64,000 nt of DNA. Source: Glandiceps talaboti. Its lineage: Eukaryota; Hemichordata; Enteropneusta; Spengelidae. Under the pieces are notes generated by a model. The model saw only the letters and a program-made list of their open reading frames with translations, had not been told where the DNA came from and made no database searches. Shown here piece by piece: positions 1-13,411 of this stretch. Positions within the stretch are counted from its first letter, which is position 1. Every line of letters begins with the position of its first letter. Both the position numbers and the translations under genes were made by a program. The DNA lies in contig NC_135566.1 in the NCBI RefSeq assembly GCF_964340395.1, positions 13,197,501 through 13,261,500 of the forward strand, given 5' to 3'.

Positions 1-977
1 TAAAATATTAATCCTTTGCCTACTTTAGTATTCACAACCACCTGCAAGTTGATTCAGGTCATGAACTCAAAGGTCATGACCTTGACCAACAAGGTCACAT
101 GGGATGTCCTCATGCTATAATAATGTATAATCAGGACATCATTGAACCGTTCACAGTCTACATTATTTGCAATTTCTGCTGAACTGTCGAATTGAGTGTG
201 TGATGCCTTGATTCTTAAAACGATTTATTCAGATTACAATCGGAAGTTAGACAGACGTATTACGTACAGTTTTTTTTTTATTGCGGGCTCGTCAACGTAA
301 TGATCAAAATGTTGTAAAGTGAGTATTCTCCCCTCAAAGTGTACTAAGGACTCAATTCACATTGGTTGCTATGGCAACCAAATCTTTCTTTCCCACATGG
401 AAGGTATTACGATGAGTTGTAAATCATGTGTAGTTAGATATTAGGTCTGGTTGATCCCCTAAAAGCGCCCTTCTTTGTCCCTCACTGGTGTAAAAACCTG
501 AAGGCCGCAGAGCTGCATGTGTACTGTAATTACTGTCTAAAGACTAGCTGTCCTCCTCACCAAGGTAACATAGATGAATAGCAACTGTCACATTCCATCT
601 AATCACCAGTCTATTCATTCATTTGATATTCAAACATCTGACGTGAGTACTACAAATACATATATTGTCTGATATATTTTTGAACATCATAGGTCATTGT
701 ACGGGGTTTTGCAATTTGCATGTTGATTAGGTAGACTGGGTATAAATGTACACATTCCAAGTAGAAATGATGTCTTTGATAATTACAAAGATGACGATGA
801 TAGCGATGATGATAGCAATGATGACAACAATGACAGTGATGATTATGATGATCATCGTTGATTACCCCATACTTTCATTTATACATGTAATGTGTCTTCA
901 TCCTGCTACCCTAGTATGCGTTTAAAAGAAATTTTAATTGGAAAAAGGGTTTGAAAATTAATAAACGTTTCCTTAAA
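1..977. other. Upstream non-coding DNA, no gene seen
   Basis: No open frame with coding character is visible on either strand. The segment is AT-rich and contains a diffuse GAT/GAC-rich patch around 790-860, likely a decayed trinucleotide microsatellite related to the pure GAT tract that follows. A relatively GC-richer block around 440-560 could be part of an untranslated exon or regulatory sequence, but nothing in it decides this. Confidence 0.5.
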
Positions 978-1033
978 AGATGATGATGACGATGTTACAG
1001 GAGATGATGATGATGATGATGAGAAGGAGGAAG

Positions 1034-1098
<65 letters not shown>
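978..1098. repeat. (GAT)n trinucleotide microsatellite
   Basis: Imperfect then near-perfect GAT repeats, with a purine-rich interruption (GAGAAGGAGGAAGAGGAT) around 1020-1038 followed by about 20 uninterrupted units. It lies outside any gene. Confidence 0.95.
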
Positions 1099-4000
1099 CA
1101 GAAAGATTAGAACATTGGTTGTGGTAATACTACAAATTTGCATACCTCTCTATTTTTAATCAAAACTTTGATCATTTTAATTATTTTAAACAACAAACAT
1201 TGAACCAAGCAGTATATATGTTGCTGAGTACAAGATATATAAATGTACTACTATTAACAGGGCAGTTGGTACCAGTAAATGTAAATATTAAATATGAAAT
1301 GTTTACATGATTTATTATTGGAATAGGTATTTCTGAATGTAAGACGCTAAAATGCAGGTAGGTATGAAATATTGGTAACTGTTAAATGAGAGTATGATTT
1401 ATTACGAATATGAATATTTCTTAATGCAACAAGCTAAAATGCAGGCAGGTATGAAATAATGGCCAAGCAAACTTTGTTGATTTATTTAGTTTCCTGGAAA
1501 TAAAATTTCTTAATGGGCGAGATCAATAGTTCAATAGAATAAAAGAACTAAAGTTCTTGTTACCGGGTAGTAATGAATTTTTACTCACAGAGTCAAAATA
1601 TTTCTTGGAAGCAAGTCCCATATTTTCACCGACGTTTCGTCAACATTGTCAGAAGTGTACTCCTAAAATTCTTTTTCTTTTCTCTTTTTTTATCCCATAA
1701 TACAAAGATATTTTGAAAATGTCATGAAATTAAGAAATGGAAGAATTTTTGCATAGTAAATGCATGGCACTGTTAAAAATACAGTAAAGTGTCAACAAAG
1801 AACTACTTCCTCAGTACATCCTTGCTTTGTATTCATAGCACTACTACACACATACTGATTTGAAATTGATTCTGCTGTGTGAAATATTTTGGTCAATTTA
1901 GTCTTAAGAGGGGATGGGGGATCTGAGGCCTAACTAAAAGAATTTAGTTTTCACCCTACATTGAACTATGGATCTCTCCCCTAATCGATGTATGATATAC
2001 CAGTATTATACTATAACCAACTAATTTGCTATGTTCAGTCTCAGTTAGTATTTGGACCATTACAACCTACTCAGAAAGACAATCTAAAGATAGCTGTCAT
2101 GATTTCCATAAACAGAGATATAGATATGACAGAAAGCTATGATTTATTGCATGTTTCAGGAAATGAAATTTACAAATGATTCAACTGAAAGATATAAATG
2201 TATTTTTGATATCAATAATTAATGATTTATATGTATGTTCAGGTACAAGTGTTGATAAATTCATAATATGAAATATGAGAGACAATCGTTTATTTGTTTG
2301 ATTTCATTCAGACTAAAGTACGATGTATTTATTTTACCCACTCACAGTCAGGTAGCATGGAAGGAACAATCCCAAGGTAATCAAACAATCATACGTTTTA
2401 TTCAAAAGTTACGAGTACAAGTACAAATGTGAAATACTCTATGATTGTTGATCCCAAAGTGAAATGCTTCATGTCTGCTGTAGTAATATAAAGTTAATAA
2501 CACCAGTGTTCAAATTAAAGTAAAAGGCACAAGAGAAAAATACATTATATATAAATATAGCACTACCACAGAAATAGGGTTAAAAGTTGTAAAGAGGCAA
2601 ATTAAATAATTACGTAGCTCTGAAAATAGATGTAAAAACAAAACAGATGGTATATGTATAATTATAACTCTACATGCATGTGACTGGTGATCATTTGATT
2701 GTAAAACCATACCATAAAACCATAGCTGATTGGATGAAAAACTGTTTGTAGCATGTTGTTCTTGGCAGATTTGTTTGTATAATAGTATTTCTGTGTGACC
2801 TTGAAGCATGTAATGACCGCTGTCTGGCCTTGTACACATGTAAGCTTACAAATATTGTATTGATGGCACTGATCGATCTGCCTGAAGGTTTTCACATGTA
2901 CATGCAGTTTAGGTGTGGTAGATGCATTGATGATGAAATGAGGTTTATCTAGATATTTTAGATGAAGGTTATCTCTTCTTTGTGTCGTTCCCTGACTCAA
3001 CAGATGTGAAATGAACAGATGTGAGAATTTTTTTTGACTTTGTCTTAGAAAGGGGGGGGGGGGGGGCACGATTAGTTGTGGAGGTCATCACATTAGTGAG
3101 CACTCTCCCCAGTGGCTTATCCCTTTAAAAAAGTATCACATATCGCTGAATGCATATTACTAGAAAACTTTCTTCAGGAAATGACATTTCCTTTCTGTAT
3201 CCATCTTTTTGTCAGCTTTACAGGGACTCAGAGCATAGAAGGTTGACTTCATTCAATATATGTGTTGTTATACATATATGTACATACACATGTACATATG
3301 TTGTATGTTAGGGAGGCCCACGGCTTGAGTATAAAACAAGACAAAACTGCATATTTGAGTTTGCATAATAAGATTATTGAACCATTGACTCACTTTTTCT
3401 CTCTATATTTGTTTATGTCTATACTATGTACAAATCAATGTAAAACTTTCACAAGTCTATAATACCCACAAATGTGCAAAAATTTGGGATCAAAATCAAG
3501 AATTGTGTAATTTCCGCAAAAGTGTCAAACAAGACAATTATAAAGTTAGACTTGAGGATCAAATATATTTTGTTCAAATGACTCCAAATGATTTAGTTTG
3601 TAATAAACTGGAAGATAGTTACCTGTTAACAAATTCCTGAGATAAGACTGCCAGAAAAATAATGTGAATTTCAAAGTAAAATTTATTATCATCAAAATGT
3701 CAGTTTTATTACATGAAATGAAAATGGCCAATTATATGTATATCTGACATACGTATACATAATGATACATGTACATGTATGTGTACTAGTATAGGATCCA
3801 TTTCTTAACTCCTAGATATAATATCAGGTGGTAACCTATCATCCCTAAATATTAAAGAATATTCATTTGAAACCTCAGGATTGAATTTCTTTATCAGGAC
3901 TGTACTCATTACTTTTGCACTCCTTCATGTACATGTATGTATGAAGGATGTCAGACTGTAAGTCTAAGATATGTCCTGTTGTTAAGCCCTATCAGGCTTC

Positions 4001-4659
4001 TTAAACGATGAGTGCTGGCTGATAGATCGGCACGAATGCCTGTATCTTAATACAGACTAGAAAGATGAATTGTGTATGACTACATTTATATACAGTCATT
4101 CATACATGTATATGTGCACGTATATGTTATTTGTGAAAATGGATATGGGATCAGATTTATGGTATGAAATTGCCAAGAAATTATAAAAATGTAATGTCTC
4201 ATGTACATTATGTACAGTTACTTATTAGTTTCTGCATGGTTGCAGCAATCAGAGCCAGTGAACACTTAAACTTGCAACCAGGTGTACAACAAAGCAATGA
4301 TTTAATTTAATCTAGATCGATTTATTTCATTCATTGAAATTTTTCATAGCACTGTTCCACTTGATCAGCAGTGCATGGAGAGTATGTCTAGACCTCAGTG
4401 TTTAGTTTAGTTTACCAAATATATTGCAGTGATCAAATTACGTTAATACTTTTATCAGGTTGGTAAAATCATAGTACTAAAAAGTTCATGTTACACATGA
4501 CCAAGGATTGTGATTACTTCCAAGTAATGTCTCACTGCCGCTACCTTAAACAGTAGAGGCATGCAGCTATTAAGAGACTGTATAAAGTAATACAAATTAG
4601 AACCCTTGGTTATGTAACAAGAACAGTGATAGCATTCATTCATTCACATGTTTATCTTG
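1099..4659. other. Non-coding AT-rich spacer
   Basis: Only short open frames of 60-135 codons, none with recognisable composition or domains. A run of about 16 G occurs at 3051-3066. Around 3755-3780, 3935-3945 and 4095-4135 there are many TACATGTA and GTATATG palindromes, which recur through the window as a background feature of this genome. No RNA gene recognised. Confidence 0.5.
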
Positions 4660-4729
4660 TATGTGTGTGTCTTTCAGTCTGTCTCTGTATGTATGTATGT
4701 ATGTATGTATGTATGTATGTATGTATGTA

Positions 4730-4767
<38 letters not shown>

Positions 4768-4867
4768 TGTGTGTGTGTGTATGTATGTATGTATGTATGT
4801 ATGTATGTATGTATGTATGTATGTATGTATGTATGGGTATGTATGTATGTGTGTGTGTCTGTGTCCA

Positions 4868-4904
<37 letters not shown>

Positions 4905-4950
4905 ATGTATGTATGTATGTATGTATGTATGTATGTACGTACGTACGTGT
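4660..4950. repeat. Compound (GTAT)n/(GT)n microsatellite
   Basis: Blocks of GTAT tetranucleotide repeats alternate with GT dinucleotide blocks and end in ACGTACGT. All six frames are open here only because 4-bp and 2-bp repeats lack stop codons; the resulting YVCM/HTYI and CV/HT peptides are not genes. Confidence 0.97.
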
Positions 4951-5124
4951 ACATTCTTATGTATCATTTGTATGTATGTAGAAAAAAGAAATGCATAAGG
5001 AACAAGTGAGACAGTCCACATTAATAGATGTAATCCGACGTTTCAAATGAAAATTCTTTATCAGTGATATCAAGGCACAACATAGTAGGTTAACACCTGA
5101 CTATATCACCTGACCATATCTGCT

Positions 5125-5157
5125 ATGTATGTATGTATGTACGTATGTACATGTATG

Positions 5158-5213
<56 letters not shown>

Positions 5214-5286
5214 TGTGTGTGTTTGTTTGTGTGTGTTTGTGTGTGTGCATGTGTGTGTGTGTGTGTGTTTGTGTGTGTGTGTGCAT

Positions 5287-5376
<90 letters not shown>

Positions 5377-5396
5377 ATGTGCATGCACATGCACAC
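5125..5396. repeat. (GT)n microsatellite, about 270 bp
   Basis: An almost pure GT tract with occasional GTTT and GCAT interruptions, opened by a few GTAT units and closed by GCATGTGCATGCACATGC, a short palindrome. Alternating purine-pyrimidine DNA of this length can adopt the Z conformation. Open frames across it are repeat artefacts. Confidence 0.97.
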
Positions 5397-6608
5397 TTTA
5401 GTCTTGTCTCTTTCATTTTATTTTGGTTCAGAAATAGACCACAGTATACCGGTATACATGTACATGTTACATGTTATATATACAACAACTATATTTAGCC
5501 ATTGTTCTTCAATCTTGCCATTTGTAAAAAAAAGATCAAACCAGTATTTTTTACAGAATTCTTAGCAAAGCATCGTAATTATAGATTTGATGTAGTTTCA
5601 TCAAATATGAAAAAACCCCACATAATCTATTTTTTTAATTATGAGTAATGCCTCGCAGAAATGACAAACAGATGTTGAGTCAGAGTAACAACAATGATAA
5701 TCACACAAAGCAATTAATATTTGATGAATACATTAATAAATCTTATCATCTGTGCATGATTAATATTCTGTTCATAAGATGCAAATAATATTATATGCAT
5801 TAGACTCAAGACAATGGTTACCATGGTGAAGTACTTATTATCAATTTGTACAAATCTACTACAACAGGAAGTTCTTCGGCTCTTAACAATATTACTAGGG
5901 ATAGTGTAATTTTTATTTTAAGACTAGTAGCAATAGATAAACGACCTTGCAATATTGTATTGAATCACAATGAATTAATTGGAACTATTGAAGCCGTATT
6001 TCAGACTTGAATATAGTGAATGGCGTCATTCATGTTGAATCAAGTGATTGCTGCTAGTTGCATTTCTTGTTACCTTTTTAAAAAAATGATAAAGATGTAA
6101 TAGAAGGCTAATATAATTTATTAAAGGGGTTTTACTCTTTCGTAAGATTGTTCAACAGCATAGATTTTGCAGTTGAAAAACTTCTGAAATACTACAACTC
6201 CTGTTTTGCGTTTTTCTTCTAAATTTCTGTTTGAATGTATTCTGTACACGTATATGTATGATTTTATACATTGGCTAGGCTCTTTCATTAAAATCATGAT
6301 ATCAGACTCACTCATATCTTTAGCAAGATGATTTTGGTATTAATTTAAATTTAACAACCGTAACATTTTTATTTGGAAGGCTTTCTGAGACATGGGCACA
6401 CAGTATAGTAATATACTTCATGAAAATTCACTTCTGAAAAATAGGAAAAAATATCCTGTATCTTCATCTAGCACATGTATACATAATATATACATTTGTA
6501 CATGTACATCTGGACGGAAATGTACCACATTTTCTGAAAGGTTTGAACTCATTCAAAATTTATGGAAATTTTGATCAATTTTTGTTCAATTTGTGCTGAT
6601 CACGCATT
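5397..6608. other. Non-coding spacer
   Basis: AT-rich with no supported coding frame, RNA gene or clear repeat boundary. The only open frames are short and have no recognisable content. Confidence 0.45.
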
Positions 6609-6732
6609 GGTTTATGTTTGTACAGCCCTAGTCTAGAGACTAGCCATTAGGTTTGAAAATAAAGATCTCTCTACTCCAAAGAGATCTTCATGATTCAAAC
6701 CCAACTGCTAGTCTCCAGAGCATACATAACCC
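6609..6732. repeat. Small fold-back (inverted) repeat
   Basis: The left arm carries CTAGTCTAGAGACTAGC then AGGTTTGAA and AGATCTCT; the right arm carries the reverse complement as AGAGATCT, TTCAAACCC and GCTAGTCTCCAGAG. The arms are about 50-60 bp with a spacer of only a few bases around 6678. Related fragments (GTCTAGAGATTTGG, GTCTCCAGATAGCC) continue to about 6960, so several degenerate copies or a larger decayed element may be present. Confidence 0.75.
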
Positions 6733-8215
6733 AGAGTCTTGGCTTTGTTACTTGACAGGGCTTTCCTATAGAGCCAGTATGTGGAGCCAGATAGCCTAGT
6801 CTAGAGATTTGGTTATCTCCAGACAGACAGAGACATTCCCCAGAACAATACTGTCAAGCCAGTATGTTAAGTCAGATAGCTAGCTCATCTTTTTAGGGCT
6901 AATACATGTCTCCAGATAGCCAAGTCTCTGAGCTAATGTTTGGAGATAACAGTTTTAAAAACCACTCTTTCCTCCACTTCAGGCGAATACACAAAGAGTG
7001 TTTTATAGAAACAAAATATGTCGAAGTCTTCATGAATAAACTGTAGAACTGAACAGGATTGTACATTGTAGCTATGCCTGCTTGTGGGCAGAGTATTAAG
7101 TCAGGACTCAAATCTGACAGTGAAGGAAAGGAGCAATGTCCTAAAAAGCAGGAATAGACTGTAACATGGAATCTACAATTAATGTAGATTTTATATGTAT
7201 AGAATCAAGGTAACCATGTAAATGTACAAGTACGGTGTACGTGCACATCCATAAGTTTTTTTTCAATTACTACTAAATTACATACAACTGTTAGCTACTG
7301 TAGGGTCATAAAAGTCAGTCAATTAGTCTTATCGAATGTTCATTTCGTTTCTTTAAAATCGACGTCTCATGGGTTGATATGACTTGATCCAGTGAAGTAT
7401 CAATGACTGTATTTGTATTGTACGATGCACCTAGCAACCACAACTGTGTTTGTATTCTGACATTTGACTTTCTGTCAGGTCATTAATAGGTAGGCATTAG
7501 TGATTTATTATTGTGTTTCTAGTGTGGTTTAGTTGGAATATTTACTTGGAAATCTGAAATTGCATGCACAATTTTGCAAATGTTTGTTGCCGTGGCACTA
7601 TAGAGTATAATGGTCTGTATATGAATTTGATCAGATTTGTATTCTTGTAACTTGGCTTGATTCAAAATTGGAAGTTTAACAAAAATCCGATTTTTTTAGT
7701 GTGAGAAACTAAGGATTCAGTATAAATGGCCAATCATACTCACTCTGAATATTAATGTATTTACATTCCATAATATACACTGCTGTATGTCACCTTTCCC
7801 CAATGGAGAAATGTTTCAAGTGTAAATTAAAAATTTATAGACCTGATATAATTTGAAATGTCAGTGCATCTAACTTCCCACCTTTGACCTCTGACCCCCC
7901 CATAGTGATGCAGCCTCATCATAGGTGTAGAGCTACTGTCATGCAAATGTTCTACTTTTCAAAGGATTGAAGCTACTATTACAGCAAAACATTTTCTTAA
8001 CTGCATTTCATATTATGAAAACTTTTCATGTTTTTTTTCTTTACCTTTATTTTATCCTGATATATAAATAAAATTTGTAAAGCAAGTGATCTTCATGAAA
8101 ATGGAAATACTTGTCTGAGGAAAGTGTAGTAAATTCTAGCAACCCAATTCTGTGTTGGTTTTGTATATTGGGTGTTTGATATATCTTCCTTAAAGTTCAC
8201 TAAAATATTTCAACC
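6733..8215. other. Non-coding spacer
   Basis: No gene supported. It includes degenerate copies of the preceding fold-back's TAGTCTAGAGA/TCTCCAGA motifs up to about 6960; after that, undifferentiated AT-rich sequence. Confidence 0.4.
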
Positions 8216-9012
8216 AGCTTTCGATCCAGGTTCTGACATTAATGTTATCAGTGGAGCCATGTAACTTGTAAGGATTACATAGGATTATTCTTTCGTTGTA
8301 GATCAACTTTTTCTAGAGCTCGATCTGCCTGACAATTGTTTTTCGCACCTAAAGTTTGATCCTAATCTGAACTGTGTTTTTAAAAGGTCAACTCAGGTGA
8401 GTGCTTTGAGATGTGGCAAACTCTTGGCTGGGAGAGCTATCCAGTGTGCCCTCTAATGATAGCCAAATTTTGCTGTTGTGGGCCAGTATGATAGAAAGTG
8501 GCATTTCATGTGAGTCACCACATAGTAAGAAATAGAGGAACACCAAATTTTGGTGCGTCACTAGAAGTTGTGTGCGTCAGTGGCACATTAAGAGGGCACA
8601 CTGGTCATCACATAGTACATGTACATTGTAAGAGATACATTGTAGGGGAACACCACTAAATTTTGGTGTGTCACTAGAAATTGTGTGCATCAGTGGTGCA
8701 TCAAATTGGCTTTATATAGACAGCACACTGGAGCTATCCATTTCAAGTGACAAAGGTCCACTTTGAAAAAAGATTAAACACTAGGTCTAATACTAGTAGT
8801 AGGTGTTAAAAACAGGAGTCTGGATGCCAACCTGGTCTCTAACTGAGGTGTAAATTGTGACGATACTGTACATATATAGGAACTAGACTAGAAAAACAGT
8901 TGACAACAAAGGTATAGAAACAGTTGGCCCAGAGCAAAAGAATAATCCTATGTAATCTTCATGGCTCCACTGATAAGATAACGCTAATGCAGGAACGTGG
9001 GAATGAAATCGT
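8216..9012. mobile_element. Element with about 80-bp terminal inverted repeats
   Basis: The left end (8216-8300) and right end (8935-9012) are inverted copies sharing CAGTGGAGCCATG, ATTACATAGGATTATTCTTT and GTTATC blocks. Between them lies a direct duplication of about 50 bp built on CACCA..AAATTTTGGTG and TCACTAGAA.TTGTGTGC (about 8537-8590 and 8648-8700). There is no transposase frame, so this is best read as a decayed non-autonomous DNA element of about 0.8 kb. Target-site duplication was not resolved. Confidence 0.65.
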
Positions 9013-10377
9013 AGCCTTAATTTTAACAAAGTGATCCTCTCTTTTATCCATATGTCTCCATCAAGTCAATTTACTCCCACTGTTTTTTAGTTGCCCTTCA
9101 AAATTTGATAGTGTGGCACGAATGTCTGTATCTTACAGACTAAGAGATGCCGTAATCTCTGAAATTTGTTACATGGTAGGTGGTCAGATTTAATATATAT
9201 ATTTAAGTTTGCTTTAAGACTCTGCTTGATGTCGTCTATAATTTGGTGTTTTTTGTGGGTATTAAAGGGAAGGACAAATTCTACTCAAGAACTTTCTTTC
9301 AAAACTACAGAAAAAACTTACAGACACTTGTTGGATTAAAATTGTGCCGGAATTCCATATTAGGATTTTAAATTCCTAAGAAGTTACATGTAAGATTGTC
9401 ATAAATTATTGGGGGGAAAATGAGACATTTAAGAAATGCTGAAGTTATGATGTACATTAATTATATTCAGATCAATGTCAAGGCGTTATGATCTGTACGG
9501 CTATAAACAATTAAAAACAACACTAGAGAGCATTAGCGTTTCGAGGTAACCCAATAGGGAACTTGCAAACCCGCCATGTTGAATGTTGCATCATGGGAAA
9601 TGTGATAATAAATGCTAATGATAAATCACTTAGTATTATGATCAATATCGTTATATTGTTTGTAACCACAAATGATCAATTCATAGTCACCCTGACCATT
9701 GTGGGAGGTTTATTTTATCGGTAGCTCCAGATTAGGTATTACAATAACCACAGATGATCCTTTGCTTCTGAGCATGCTCAGTCTGGATTGCAAGTTCCAT
9801 ATTTGACTGCATTTCAAATTTATAGAGAAGTGTAAAATTAGAAACATCACAATATTTCAAAAGAAAATTTCACAACACTGAGCATATTTATTGTTATTTC
9901 ATCAGTTATATTACTTGATGGCAAACAACTTTGTTCCAAGTGCAAATACTCCAGTAGGCCAAAAATCAATATTTTATAGATCCATAGATGTCTGTCTGTA
10001 TCTGCTAGACTATCAGGAGACACAAATATTTAGTTACAAAGAAAATAATGCATAAATGATTTTTTCACCTGAGGGAAACATGGTGCTTGTGGGGGGGATT
10101 GACTTTATCTTTTATGTACATTGGTATGGTTTTCTTTAATCTAAAAAAATCTAGAGGTTTGTATGAATCTGTCTTTAGAAAATCCGTTTCAAACTGCTGT
10201 TTGATCACCTTCCTGTTTGATCACCCACATAAGTTGAAATGCTTTCAGTATGTCTATTTTCGTGATCAGTGAATGGTGATATGTACATGTAGTCTGAGTT
10301 GGAATACTCATATTTTATGTAAAACAGTTTTGATTAAAAACTTTCGTTTCGCGATGAAGCAAAAAAAAGTTACTGTA
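9013..10377. other. Non-coding spacer
   Basis: No supported gene. A 61-codon open frame at 10087-10272 has no recognisable features and is treated as chance. Confidence 0.4.
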
Positions 10378-10745
10378 CTGTATGTATGTGTGTGTATGTA
10401 TGTACATGTATGTATGTACCAGTATGTGTGTGTTTGTGTATGTATGTATGTATGTATGTATGTATGTATGATACATACATACATATATACATACTTACAT
10501 ACATACATACATAATTACATACATACATACATGTACATACACATACATACATACATACATACATACATACATGTACATACATACATACATACATACATAC
10601 ATACATACATACAGACATACATACATACATACATACATACATACACACATACATACATACACACATACATACATAAATACATACACACACACAGACACAC
10701 AGACATGCACAGACACACGCACACAGAGAGAGACACACACACGTA
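10378..10745. repeat. Strand-switching (GTAT)n-(ATAC)n microsatellite
   Basis: GTAT repeats run to about 10470 and then invert to ATAC repeats from about 10471 to 10680, ending in CA/CACAGA repeats to about 10745. The switch makes a large inverted repeat able to fold into a hairpin or cruciform. Open frames of up to 174 codons across it are repeat artefacts. Confidence 0.93.
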
Positions 10746-11129
10746 CATCAGACTTCCATGTATAACTCATAAATCATGTCTAACATTTTGTCCTTAATTG
10801 GCCCATTACTTTAGTTTTATCATTGTCTCCAGTAATATAGATTCTAGCTTGTAAATAATCATAATAAAAACTGAAAATTTAGGAGTTACTGATCATGATA
10901 ATTTGATTTGTACAAGTCTGTTTTTTAACGGTAAAATTTTTGATAATTCAGTGTATTATTGGTGTACTAGTCAACATCAGAAATGGGAAATTTAAAAATT
11001 TTAAGTGATACATGTATTGAGTCACTTTAGACATTTCTGCTTTGTAAGATCTCCTGACACTAAATCATTCATTTTCCAATTATGACTACGTGACTGTATG
11101 TATATGTAACATGTTTTCTCAGGAGTACA
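10746..11129. other. Non-coding spacer
   Basis: AT-rich; nothing recognised. Confidence 0.45.
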
Positions 11130-12986
11130 TACAAGGATGCTTTCTCAGCACTGGTACATTTTATATGTGTGTAGGATTTCTCAACCCTGGTGTACAAACG
11201 ATGCTTTCCTCGCCCTGGTACCTTTTATATGTGTGTAGGATTTCTCAGCCCAGGTATATGTATGAACGATGCTTTCCTAGCCCTGGTACCTTTTATATGT
11301 GTGTAGGATTTCTCAGCCCAGGTATATGTATGAACGATGCTTTCCTAGCCCTGGTACCTTTTATATGTGTGTAGGATTTCTCAGCCCAGGTATATGTATG
11401 AACGATGCTTTCCTAGCCCTGGTACCTTTTATATGTGTGTACGATTTCTCAGCCCAGGTATATGTATGAACGATGCTTTCCTAGCCCTGGTACCTTTTAT
11501 ATGTGTGTAGGATTTCTCAGCCCAGGTATATGTATGAACGATGCTTTCCTAGCCCTGGTACCTTTTATATGTGTGTAGGATTTCTCAGCCCAGGTATATG
11601 TATGAACGATGCTTTCCTAGCCCTGGTACCTTTTATATGTGTGTACGATTTCTCAGCCCAGGTATATGTATGAACGATGCTTTCCTAGCCCTGGTACCTT
11701 TTATATGTGTGTAGGATTTCTCAGCCCAGGTATATGTATGAACGATGCTTTCCTAGCCCTGGTACCTTTTATATGTGTGTACGATTTCTCAGCCCAGGTA
11801 TATGTATGAACGATGCTTTCCTAGCCCTGGTACATTTTATATGTGTGTACGATTTCTCAGCCCAGGTATATGTATGAACGATGCTTTCCTAGCCCTGGTA
11901 CCTTTTATATGTGTGTAGGATTTCTCAGCCCAGGTATATGTATGAACGATGCTTTCCTAGCCCTGGTACCTTTTATATGTGTGTAGGATTTCTCAGCCCA
12001 GGTATATGTATGAACGATGCTTTCCTAGCCCTGGTACCTTTTATATGTGTGTAGGATTTCTCAGCCCAGGTATATGTATGAACGATGCTTTCCTAGCCCT
12101 GGTACCTTTTATATGTGTGTAGGATTTCTCAGCCCAGGTATATGTATCATGAACGATGCTTTTCTAGCCCTGGTACCTTTTATATGTGTGTAGGATTTCT
12201 CAGCCCAGGTATATGTATGAACGATGCTTTCCTAGCCCTGGTACCTTTTATATGTGTGTACGATTTCTCAGCCCAGGTATATGTATGAACGATGCTTTCC
12301 TAGCCCTGGTACCTTTTATATGTGTGTAGGATTTCTCAGCCCAGGTATATGTACAAACGATGCTTTCCTAGCCCTGGTACCTTTTATATGTGTGTAGGAT
12401 TTCTCAGCCCAGGTATATGTATGAACGATGCTTTCCTAGCCCTGGTACCTTTTATATGTGTGTAGGATTTCTCAGCCCAGGTATATGTATGAATGATGCT
12501 TTCCTAGCCCTGGTACCTTTTATATGTGTGTAGGATTTCTCAGCCCAGGTATATGTATGAACGATGCTTTCCTAGCCCTGGTACCTTTTATATGTGTGTA
12601 GGATTTCTCAGTCCTGGTATATGTACAAACGACATTGCTTTCCCAGCCCTGGTACATTTTATATGTGTGTACGATTTCTCAACCCTGGTATATGTATGAA
12701 CGATGCTTTCCTAGCCCTGGTACATTTTATATGTGTGTACGATTTCTCAGTCCTGGTATATATACAAACAATGCTTTTCTAGCCCTGGTACATTTTATAT
12801 GTGTGTAGGATTTCTCGGCCCTGGTATATGTATGTAGGATGCTTTCCCAGCCCTGGTACATTGTACATGTATATGTGCCGGCCCGGGTATGTAGAATGCT
12901 TTCTCAGCCCAGGTACATTGTAAATATATGTTTCTCAGCCCTGGAATATGTATGTAGGATGCTTTCCCAGCCCTGGAATATGGGCA
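11130..12986. repeat. 68-bp minisatellite, about 26 units
   Basis: A tandem array with a 68-bp unit containing GATTTCTCAGCCCAGGTATA, CGATGCTTTCCTAGCCCTGG and TACCTTTTATATGTGTGT. Successive GTAGGATTT landmarks fall at 11235, 11303 and 11371, and the array keeps phase to about 12805; the outer units are diverged and shorter. Most units contain one GGTACC (KpnI) site. Units differ by GTAGG versus GTACG and by TACC versus TACA, and one unit near 12147 has a 3-bp insertion. Because 68 is not a multiple of three the reading frame shifts each unit, arguing against protein coding. Confidence 0.95.
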
Positions 12987-13411
12987 GTGAAGAAAGCAAA
13001 ATACAAAAGTGGTACTTATACTGGCGTGAATCTATATACAAATTAATTGCCAGCTTGACTCATGCAATTTAATCACAGTTAGACTGAAGCTATAAATTTA
13101 CCATAGAAATGTTCTCCCATGTTTGTGATAATCTTGTCTTGCCATTGTCCATTGGCTCTTAAAAGAATCTTATTTTACCCTTCATGATGATGATGTAGTG
13201 ATGGGACTGATATCTCCATAGTAACCTTTTAGTTCTTCTTGTTGGCAAGGAAATTCAAGTCATTGAGATATTACTATTACCCAAAGTGGGTAAATAAAAC
13301 AGTGTGATTAACATCATGATTGCACCTGAGGTTTCAGGATTATTTTTGGAACTTGAAGGTTTTGGTATACTCAACTTTGCCTTAATATTTTAAGTTGAAA
13401 ATCTCTCCTAA
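12987..13411. other. Non-coding spacer
   Basis: No gene or repeat boundary recognised. Confidence 0.45.

Noticed and set aside
4626-5565. Many overlapping open frames of 90-146 codons on both strands
   Set aside because: They are translations of GT and GTAT microsatellites (CV/HT, YVCM/HTYI) with no stop codons by repeat structure.
10273-10797. 174-codon plus-strand frame and minus-strand counterparts
   Set aside because: Composed almost wholly of tetranucleotide repeat peptide; no non-repetitive domain.
11090-11374. 94-codon frame with repeating FYMCVGFLSPG-type peptide
   Set aside because: It lies in the 68-bp minisatellite, whose unit length shifts the frame; the frame ends after a few units.
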